Of a stretch of DNA of 64,000 nt, positions 56,530-64,000 are shown one piece after another. The notes beneath the pieces were generated by a model. That model saw only the letters and a program-made list of their open reading frames with translations, did not search any database and had not been told where the DNA came from. The position numbers were made by a program, and so were the translations under genes. Origin of the DNA: Isoetes taiwanensis (taxonomy: Eukaryota > Streptophyta > Lycopodiopsida > Isoetales > Isoetaceae); the NCBI GenBank assembly GCA_021234155.1, contig JAJEKV010000003.1, forward strand, positions 21,188,386-21,252,385, in the 5' to 3' direction. Positions within the stretch are counted from its first letter, which is position 1; the number at the start of each line of letters is the position of its first letter.

Positions 56530-59273
56530 AGCCTTCTTCCTGACATCCTGAGGTATTGTAATTCTCGCATTTCTAGCTGGAATAGTGTTTGGAGTCCATG
56601 AGTACAAAACACTTTCATAGTCTAGCCAAAGATCAGGATCACTTTCGGATTTCTCCTCCATCTCTTTGTCCAACAATCGAGTACCTTTCTTTATCCGACA
56701 CGTTGGTCAAGCGATGCTTTGGACACCACCATTCCACCCGCACATGGTTGAAGTTAATATTACCTTCTTCTTTGCAAATATCAGAGATAGTGAACCCCAA
56801 CCACTTTGGATATGTATCTAAATCTGGCTGGCTTTACTACCACAAATTGGTGGCATTCGGTCGAGTGGAAGGTTCATAAGCATCCATGCCTAGAAACTTT
56901 GGCCTATTGTTCTTAGGACCAACATAGTGTTTGTCGAGGAAGGAGGAGGAGCATATTGCTTGCGAATGCTACTTACGGTGTCATCAAAATCCTCGGCACC
57001 GCTAAGGTCTTCCACCTAGTTTTAGGCAACCACCCTTCTTTCAATTCATCGAGGATGTGTCTATCTCCCCAACGGGTTAATCACCTTCTTTCAAGTAAGC
57101 CACCAAGGCGCGGTTGGTGTCATCACGGATTGGTTTGCCAATGCTTTATATAGTCTTGGATTCCTTCCTTAGTCAATCCCAATTGCTTCACTTCTTTAGT
57201 AGGTTTTAAAGCTTTTGGTTGACCTAGAGGTATCATAGGCTTGCCATTCTCATCTCTACGCCATATTTCCTCCCCTCCTCTCCACTCATCCTCTGAAGGT
57301 CTCATCTTCCATTGGAAGATTGGAATCCCATCTCTCACCCAAAAAGTGAACTGCAGAGGCCTGGAATGACCTTCAAGATCCAATGTATAACCATCCACAA
57401 AGCTCTTCCAATCGGGCACTTCTTCTATGAGAGAAGCTATAGGGTTTGGAGTAGTGCATTCATGCAAGATTTCCATTAGCCTAGGAAAGTTGGTCACTGT
57501 TTGTTGCTTCAGTATACAACTATATTTGCCAAATAATGCATCCACATCCTCATGGGTATGCCCGGGCATAAGAAACCCTAAATTAACTCTTTCAAATATC
57601 CCCACAGCTATTAAGTAGGATAGGAAAGAAAACATCCACCTGTTCTTATTTTGGCCAGCACAATTATCAAGTTGCAAGAGAAACCTTTTGGGTAGATCTT
57701 GAGGTTTAGCACATGAAGTTGAAGCTCCAACATGTTCATTAGACCCATGCTTCCTAAACCTTGCCTTGCTGAACTTTTCAATATTGTTAGGGTTTCCATC
57801 TAACAATGCTCTATGTAGTGCCTGGCTAGCTGTAAGGTCCTGGAGGTGACCATTGTATCCATTTTCATAGTTTCTCAAACACCTCATGATACTCCCAATA
57901 TGAAAATCTGGACCATCACTCCACAACTCCAAACTAAAATGGCCATAGTAGGTTTGATTACGCCCATGCAAGTTTGCCCCTGATCATTGAGATCTGTAAA
58001 GGGTATGATCTTCCACATGACTTTGGTATGTACTTGAATTGTGGAAGACAAATCTTTTGCTGGTCCATCTTGTCATGTATAATACATAAATAGTTATTGG
58101 GTTCCAATGCAGATAAAGTCCTCCACATCCAATAACATGATCTACATGATAGTTGGTCAGTCATATGGTCCTTCATATGCTCCCTTATCCTAGCCCTTTG
58201 ACTAGGTTGCACAGTCTTATCAAGAGTCTCCTTCAACTTAGCACATAAATTGCACTTTGCAAAGTTGTTTGAAGTTGCTATGGTGACATGATTGAAATGC
58301 TTCTTCCATAACCTACTAAAGCTAGGTTGGGATATTGGAAGAATTCCCAATTCTCGAAGTAGGGAATTCACTTCTTCCAAAATACTCTTTTGAGTACAAT
58401 GTGATGGCAACCTTTTCTCAACAACTGCTCTTCCCTTTTCATCCCTTCTACTTTTGTGTAGCATAGACTCTGCATTGAAATCAATATATTTTTCAAATAT
58501 CTCCCTGGCGACCAAGGTCCTATTTGTTGGTCTCAACAAACCATTATTTCCATGTAAAGCAATCCTGTTCCCCTCGCTTTTTTTTTTTGCCAATTATGCC
58601 ATGAAGAAGTTGGAATTGCATGGATACTCTGCCATGCTTTTGCACATATCCATTTGCCTAGCAAAGGGTATCTTTTTCTGTTTGGGTTTCTTTCATCTTG
58701 AAGTGCATGCTCGAAGATTGTGTACATGTAGGTCCTCCTCTCATCAACAGTGTACTCTTGAAAAGTGGCTCTTGCTTCCACCAATTGTTCTATTGTAAAG
58801 AATTGCATACAAGCACTCCAACAACAATCTGAGCCCCTAACCTTCACCATTGTCTCACGTTTGGTGTCACTATTCAACTTGGCTCTTTTGCTAGGATAAT
58901 GTCTGGCAACTGATACTTCTCCCCTTTTGCCTAGGTTTAGAGTTCCAACCGCCAATGGATCAATATCAAGACAATCATTGTCCCCAACAACCTCGGGCTC
59001 GGAAAAATATAATCCTCCACAAATTGAACACTACTTATAGGCCATGCCATGATGCAAGGAACCTCCAATTGCTTGACACAACCAAAACATTCCTTGTCAC
59101 TCAAACCTTTACCTTTCGGTTGTCTTCCAACATCGAAATTGCAATACCAATATTGTCTTCCCTAGCCTTTCATCATTAACAGGCTTGACCGGGATCACGC
59201 TAGCACAATGACTCCTTGGCCTACTATTTCCTTGTTGCACATGTGCATGATTCTCACCTTCTTGTTCCTCCAT
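56530..59273 (-). pseudogene. DUF7869-like protein gene, copy 2 (frameshifted, nearly complete)
   Basis: Start codon 59271-59273 (MEEQEGENHAHVQQGNSRPR). Long frames are 58533-58955, 57958-58593 and 57123-57971, then decayed sense to 56530. Features: TSSWHNWQKKK, KCNLCAKL (zinc-like CxxC), CIIHDKMDQQKICLPQF, LLQLDNCAGQNKNRWMFSFL and FLMPGHTHEDVDALFGKYSC. These are the DUF7869 marks; spaced acidic residues suggest an RNase H-like fold. The break at 58580 is in a run of ten T, so it may be a sequencing error. It shares order and motifs with copy 1 (19486-21480) but is clearly diverged. No surrounding terminal repeats tie it to a transposon. Confidence 0.7.
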
Positions 59274-59718
59274 TGCACCCTACTATAGAGGACTAATTGT
59301 TTTTCTTCAACATTCTTGCTAGGAGTTGATTTTTCATTGATATTGCTCTTTTCAATATGTTGCACACCATCTTGAGTTGGAGAGGCACCATTGACCTAGG
59401 CAAATTGCACCCTTTTTAGTTAATGAGTAGGAAAAAATTATTACACCATAAGATAAAAAAAGTACGTACATTTATGGAATATGTAGAGGTAAATCAAATT
59501 TTTTTAAAAGCAAGAAATTCCTTGGAAATAGGTTTAATATAATAATAACAATGGGCGTAAACGAAATCATTTAAAACAAGAATTTTCGTGGCAACAACAA
59601 GGAAATGATATTATCCTAATTTCAATTATCGAAAATTTGGATATATGATTACGAAAAGACATATAGCTGATGGACGTGAGAATTTATTATCCATAATAAT
59701 ATACCCCAGATGATATAG

Positions 59719-59801
59719 CTGGCGGGAATTTCGTACGCCTGGCGTGTTATTTGAGGCAATAAATTATTCACGCTAATTTCTAATTAACCCTATATAAATC
59801 C
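59719..59801 (+). promoter_or_regulatory. Promoter module 1: GGCGGGAA, ACGCCTGGCGT palindrome, TATA box
   Basis: GGCGGGAAT at 59721, palindrome GTACGCCTGGCGTGT at 59733-59747, AATTATTCACGCTAA, then CTATATAAATCC at about 59792. The same string of elements at the same spacing recurs at 60892-60965. Confidence 0.75.
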
Positions 59802-59854
59802 GGTTCACGCTCTCAAGACCTCCATTACGTCCAAATTTTTTTTTTCGCCCCGCC

Positions 59855-60286
59855 ATGAAGCGTTCAGCCTCGTATTTCGAACTTCATGAAGAACCCGAGG
59901 TCTCGTCAAAGAGACGTCGGGTTGAAGCACCCCCTCTATTCCCCCCCCCCCATAGATTTTCTTGCCCAATTCTCCTCTGATTCCTCCTCTGATGAAGAGG
60001 AGGAAGAGGAGGAATTGGACATGGAAGAGGAGGAGTTGAGCTCCTCTGATGAAGAGGAGGAAGAGGAGGAAGAGGAGGAGATGTTCTCTCAAGAGCACAC
60101 GACCGCTCTGCTTCAGGGTTGGCTTGACCCTGAAACAGAGAATGAAATCTCTGAAGAGGAGGAGGAGGCGGAGGAAGAAGATGAGGAGGAAGGTCGACAA
60201 TTCGACCAGTTTTTAGAATGGTTGAGAGATGAGCTAGGTTTGCATGTCTGCTTTTATTTTTTTTTTTCACCTTTCTTTCTTTTCTA
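59855..60286 (+). CDS. Acidic nuclear-type protein
   Basis: ATG 59855, about 55 bp after the TATA box, gives MKRSASYFELHEEPEVSSKR and RRVEAPPLFPPPP, with a nuclear-signal-like KRRR. After a one-base shift in a run of C (59941-59951) it continues IDFLAQFSSDSSSDEEEEEE. Two SSSDEEEE blocks and more Glu/Asp runs follow, ending QFDQFLEWLRDEL. Frame 59886-60287 is open to TAA, or is spliced at GTTTGC near 60239. Strongly acidic tracts with a basic nuclear signal are common in histone chaperones, but no fold is recognised and function is not assigned. Confidence 0.6.
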
Positions 60287-60289
60287 ACA

Positions 60290-60880
60290 CCTTTCTTTCT
60301 TCTTTGTTGGGGCGTGGAAGATCAATGATGCATCCCGGGTTTTTTTTTTTTTTTGGTTGCTTACAGAAGCTTTGGACACGCCTCCGGGCATTTTTTTTCC
60401 TGTAATTTTGTGAAAAGCCTTCGGGCATCTGTACATTCTCCTATGAATGAAATCAAACAGTTTTCGTCATAAAATTTTCTTCAAACAGTGTTCTTTGAAC
60501 AGTTTTTCTGTACATAAAATTATTTGAATTAAATCCAACTGTTTTCTCCAATTATTTTGTCTCCAAGCTGTTATCTCTAAAATTTTGTATCTGCAAATTT
60601 TGTCTCAACAAAGTCTCGGGAACACTATAAATCAACCACATGAGAAATCTCTGATTCATCACAGTAACCATAGAAAATTAACCTATACGACCTAAAACAA
60701 TTCCCCAACCTTACAAGTCATTTTTTAGCCTTGATAATTTTGCCTTAAAAATCATTTTTAATTTAGCCTATATAAAATTTCTAAATTCTATTTTTTCGAA
60801 TGCAATAAATGGAATAAAATGCCGTGAGAATTTATTGCATGAAATGCAATATTCTTCATATTTACCATATACATGTCATG
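60290..60880. other. AT-rich spacer
   Basis: T-runs, and a CTTACAG acceptor-like site at about 60361 followed by a short open piece that could be a last exon of the acidic gene. Otherwise nothing supported. Confidence 0.4.
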
Positions 60881-60891
60881 TCTGGCGGGAA

Positions 60892-60965
60892 GACCGTACG
60901 CCAGGCGTGTTAATTCAAGCAATCAATTATTCACGCTAACTTATTTCTAATTATGCCTATATAAA
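60892..60965 (+). promoter_or_regulatory. Promoter module 2, copy of module 1
   Basis: GGCGGGAAG at 60884-60892, palindrome GTACGCCAGGCGTGT at 60896-60910, AATTATTCACGCTAA, and CTATATAAATCC at about 60956. Palindrome and TATA box are about 57 bp apart, as in module 1. Confidence 0.75.
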
Positions 60966-61316
60966 TCCATTTCACGCTCTCAAAGTTCCTACATTTTCTT
61001 CCTTCCTTCATACGATTTGCGGTTCGCCTGCTTTGTTTTGGATCCGCCCTCACGAAATCTTCGTGAGCGATTTATATTCAAGCAATGTTAGATGTTTGGT
61101 TTGGCAATTCCTAACTTACTAAAAGACTCGCCTTTTGTTCAGTAGCATCTGTGCGAGAGAGGACATCGGAGGCTCGAATTAAAACCAAAAGGCGAGGACT
61201 AAGGTGCGAATTGAAAAGCCTCGAATTAAAACCACAAGCATAGTCCCTCTGTTCTTGAGTCCTTCCGACCTCGAGAACTCAAGGTTAGTTTTCATTTAGT
61301 TTTAAGTTTCATCTCA

Positions 61317-61409
61317 ATGGCAGGTTTAATCCAAGAAGACAAGCTTTTGCATTTGCTCGAGGAAGAGGAAGCAGATGATGTTTATGAAAACCAGAATAGT
61401 TTTTTATAA
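61317..61409 (+). CDS. Small acidic ORF of 30 codons after promoter module 2
   Basis: ATG 61317 to TAA 61407-61409 reads MAGLIQEDKLLHLLEEEEAD and then DVYENQNSFL. It may equally be an exon that starts after the AG at 61322, since AACTCAAGGTTAGTTTTC at about 61278 looks like a splice donor. The product is unknown. It is the only open frame of note behind promoter module 2. Confidence 0.35.
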   Translation: MAGLIQEDKLLHLLEEEEADDVYENQNSFL

Positions 61410-61568
61410 ACCTCATCTGCTTCTTTTTGTTTCGAGTAAATTCTTGAGTTTCTCTTCCTGAATTAATCATGCTATTGCATGCAAGTTTCTATTATGAATA
61501 AGTGTAGTAGAAAGCATTAGAAAAATCTGAAAGATAATATTTGAAACACGCGAAAGATAATATTTGAA

Positions 61569-61924
61569 ACACGCTAAGCGTGTTTTATGCTAACCTTAGC
61601 CTTCAACACGAATACGGCTCGTGCATTCAGATTGAGAGGGAGAAAAAAAACATGCGGATAGATAAGTAAATAGATAAGGGCGGGCAATTATTTTGCGAAA
61701 TAATTGCCGGCCTTTATCTATTTACTTATCTATCTCTGATGTTTTTTTTTCTCCCTCTCTGCTGAATGCACGCCGAGCGTGTATAGTTTTTCCTATATAG
61801 CAGTTTACACGCTGAGCGTGCAAACAATTTTATCCCTAGTTTCAACTTTTACGCTAAACACGCCGGGCGTGTCTCTTAGTTTCTAAGTTTATATAAATAA
61901 ATAAATATAACACGCCAGGCGTGA
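61569..61924. repeat. Palindrome array (family 3, ACACGCCNGGCGTGT)
   Basis: Copies at 61569-61583, 61768-61782, 61807-61821, 61858-61872 and 61910-61924, the last four 39, 51 and 52 bp apart, with a decayed one at about 61606. They run up to and past the TATA-like ATATAAATAAATAAATA at about 61890, 33 bp before the next ATG. Confidence 0.9.
61621..61771. mobile_element. 151-bp foldback (MITE-like) inside the array
   Basis: Arms 61621-61695 and 61698-61771 are complementary over about 73 bp, with few mismatches and a 2-bp loop. Outer ends GTGCATTCAG and CTGAATGCAC. It separates the first palindrome copies from the rest. Confidence 0.9.
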
Positions 61925-61956
61925 ATACTGATACTCCGCTCACTTCCTATTGATAG

Positions 61957-62596
61957 ATGCCAAGTTACATTAATCACCCGGTTGGTGACGAAGATGCATT
62001 GGAATTATATTTGGGCCAGCAATCACTGACCCGGCTCGGTTCGGCTCCAATCTCCAGTCCGGTTGAACCGGCACCCGAAAGCAAAGTCCGGTGGAGCACC
62101 GATCTTGCAACCCCGGAGTACTTGGATCAAGTAATGATGATGGCAGCAGAGAGCGAGGGCAATGATAGATCGGGCTCGGGGCCCTTGCAATCGCACGGAG
62201 GCTGGCCCTCTTATCTAATCACTTCAAGAATGCAGTACATGCAATTGATCGAGAGTGAATCTCACATCCGTCAGCTCGAGATTCAAAATGAGGAGCTGCG
62301 GTTCTTAGTGGTTAGCCTCTATGCCCGGATGCCCCAACACGAACCACTACCACAAAGCGGTATAACGATGCAATGGAGATGGCTCAACCAATGGAACCAC
62401 TACTGCAGGCGCTTATCACGATGCATTGGAGGTTCAACCAATGGAGCAGGAGGAGGAGCAAGAGGTGGAGGTGGAGCAGGCGGGGGAGGTGGAGCTAGAG
62501 CCTGGTGTTTTTGCTGGGGTTTTACCTGATCAGTTCACTATGCCCAGCTATAGAAATGGGAGTATCGATAGCCCGGCTACTCGATGGTGGGCTTGA
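61957..62596 (+). CDS. Unknown protein with coiled coil and acidic tail (one frameshift)
   Basis: ATG 61957, 33 bp after the last palindrome. MPSYINHPVGDEDALELYLG, then a Pro/Ser-rich stretch, then SHIRQLEIQNEELRFLVVSL, a short coiled coil. The open frame runs to 62529, but its Gly-rich end looks out of frame. After a shift near 62370 the sense is YHDALEVQPMEQEEEQEVEV, then DQFTMPSYRNGSIDSPATRW with TGA at 62594-62596. That end is acidic and echoes the MPSY start, so it is the likelier one. No domain is recognised. Confidence 0.55.
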
Positions 62597-62730
62597 AAAC
62601 GATAGTCCGGGATTTTGTGCGGTTTATCCGGTTTATCCAGATTATATACAATTGTAAACTTTTTCCAATGAATACAACAAATTTTGTCTACTTCTATATT
62701 TCTACAATGTAATACATGTTACATACCTTT

Positions 62731-62916
62731 TTAAGCGGTTTCTTGGCCATGCAACAAATGTTCCAACACTTTCTCCAACCGTATCCCCATCGGGGTGTCG
62801 TGAGGAGGTAAAGCTTCATCCATAGCGCAAAGATTAATCATCGTAACTTCGGACATACTTATCCCGGCGGAATTCCATGGCGGTTTCTGATCGGATCGAT
62901 GGAGTCGATCTTGCAT
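62731..62916 (-). CDS. Short unknown ORF, possibly a last exon
   Basis: A 61-codon minus-strand frame (MSEVTMINLCAMDEALPPHD, then MGIRLEKVLEHLLHGQETA) ends at 62731. Upstream on the same strand a TTTCTGCAG acceptor lies near 62975, so it may be the last exon of a small minus-strand gene. Two GGCGGGATA-type strings at 63175-63200 could be part of its promoter. No family is recognised. Confidence 0.35.
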   Translation of the reverse strand: MQDRLHRSDQKPPWNSAGISMSEVTMINLCAMDEALPPHDTPMGIRLEKVLEHLLHGQETA

Positions 62917-63340
62917 AATCCTACTTTCCTTTTACGGTTTTGTAGTTAACATGAAACATTCATCTTTGACACTGCAGAAAATTGCTATTCAGACACCTAC
63001 TATTGGAAATTAATGTTCAAGCTATTGGAATGAGATGAGTACCAGAATTCTGTAGCCATTCTTGAGAAGCTGATTTGAGTCTCTGAAGCTGATTTGAGAA
63101 GTTGAAGGCGCTATGGAAACTCTGGCGGCGGGGAAAAATTGAATTAGAAGAAAGATTAGGTTAACTACGTTTAGGCGGGATAAATTTGGCGGGATACTTT
63201 TTGGGTAGATTGGTTTTTAAAAACTTAATGAAAGAAGTCGGCGGACGGGTCTTCGTCATTATTATTTGTATGTGTCAAGAATATTTCGAAACTGCATTTT
63301 GTGTTTTCTTGAAATTCAAATTTCTCTATTTCTCGTACAG

Positions 63341-63531
63341 GTAGAAAAAGCTATTTCTTCGAGCAGCTCGAGCGCGTATCCGAGCGACCTTCCGACTCTG
63401 TTACTAGGCGACTCCAGAGATGTCTTCTAAAGCGAATTGAGGTCGAGGCGGACGGGGCAGAGGAAGCGGTGGAAGAGGAATCTCTAAACCCGGCTCTTCT
63501 CAAGTTTCAGAGGACGTTGATCAGGGAATAA
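63341..63531 (+). CDS. Terminal exon of an unknown gene, ending in the inverted repeat
   Basis: After an acceptor (TCTCGTACAG, to 63340) an open stretch reads RKSYFFEQLERVSERPSDSV, TRRLQRCLLKRIEVEADGAE and NPALLKFQRTLIRE with TAA at 63529-63531. It is charged and helical. The last few codons and the stop lie within the right arm of the inverted repeat (from 63522), so the repeat's insertion may have replaced the original end. Upstream exons are not identified. Confidence 0.4.
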
Positions 63532-64000
63532 ATTACTAATCGCATATTTCTTATTAGCCAGAATGACTTTAGCTAAACTTGCTCGATATTAATCCCAAAA
63601 CTTTCTGTGGTTTAGCTAAACTCTACACATTTTTCCTCTCATACTTTCTAGCATTTAGCTAAACTAACCCAAACATCATCCCAAAAATTTCTATGGTGTG
63701 GCCAACAGAAAATATTAAATCAAATTACTATACTTTTTTTCAATATATTCCACTTATTTTAGTCATTTTCTTTGTGAAAACATTCTAAAATAATGCAAAC
63801 TAGCAAAGTCTAGGACTCAAATTAATTAATAATGCTAAAAACTAAACTACTAATCATATATTTCATATAAACTAGAATGAGTTAGCTAAACTAGCCCGAA
63901 ATTCATTCTGAAAGTTTCTATGGTTTAGCTAAACGGTATAAAATTTCGCTCACTTATTTTCTAGCGTTTGGCTAAAGAGCTTCAGGATTGGTGTAGTCCC
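63522..64000. repeat. Right arm of the 479-bp inverted repeat (continues past window)
   Basis: Reverse complement of 46469-46947. Starts at CAGGGAATAAATTAC and is still matching at the last base. Confidence 0.95.

Noticed and set aside
1-64000. Bacterial or organellar origin of the window
   Set aside because: GT-AG introns, a plant chromovirus, L1, CACTA and Helitron sequence, and AT-rich intergenic DNA indicate a plant nuclear genome.

Overview
This 64 kb window reads as nuclear DNA of a land plant. It has GT-AG introns, a chromodomain-bearing Ty3/gypsy retrotransposon, plant L1-type LINEs, CACTA and Helitron fragments, and a decayed PPR gene. The abundance of DUF7869-like proteins suggests a seed-free plant (fern, lycophyte or bryophyte), but this is a guess from gene content. 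Most reading frames are broken by single-base indels, several in homopolymers, so either decay or an imperfect long-read consensus (or both) affects the genes.

Layout. 1-3199 and 16359-16775 are the two halves of one host gene. It encodes a ParB-like domain followed by a circularly permuted amino DNA methyltransferase (motif IV DLPYG first, motif I later). A 13.2 kb chromovirus (3200-16358) has jumped into the gene between these motifs. The gene's introns hold about ten copies of a 16-bp palindrome, six of them spaced almost exactly 41 bp apart. 17.1-17.9 kb is a PPR pseudogene. 18.8-21.5 kb is a minus-strand DUF7869-like gene. 21.5-30 kb is gene-poor, with a tandem duplication, a 100-nt hairpin and a His/Gly-rich ORF. 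30.2-31.5 kb is a coiled-coil protein gene.

31.6-40.3 kb is a compact block of unfamiliar genes: a divergent histone-H3-like gene, two pairs of tandem paralogues and two longer unknown genes. In and around it lie four arrays of a second palindrome (core CACCGTGGCCACGGTG) with a period of about 58 bp. 40.4-44.2 kb holds a Helitron scrap, an array of a third palindrome (TTGTAACNNGTTACAA type), and a CACTA transposase with a SET-domain relic inside it. 46.5-64 kb is bracketed by an inverted repeat (46469-46947 and 63522-64000, about 99% identical). Between the arms lie a near-full L1 LINE, a 5'-truncated LINE, a second DUF7869-like gene, and a set of small acidic or unknown genes. The latter share a promoter module built on a fourth palindrome (ACACGCCNGGCGTGT) plus a TATA box.

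The recurring theme is regularly spaced palindromes, a different family at each locus, lying in introns or next to TATA boxes of genes with DNA-methylation, histone-like or acidic nuclear products. How the genes work together is not shown by the sequence. The idea of a shared operator-like regulatory design is inference.
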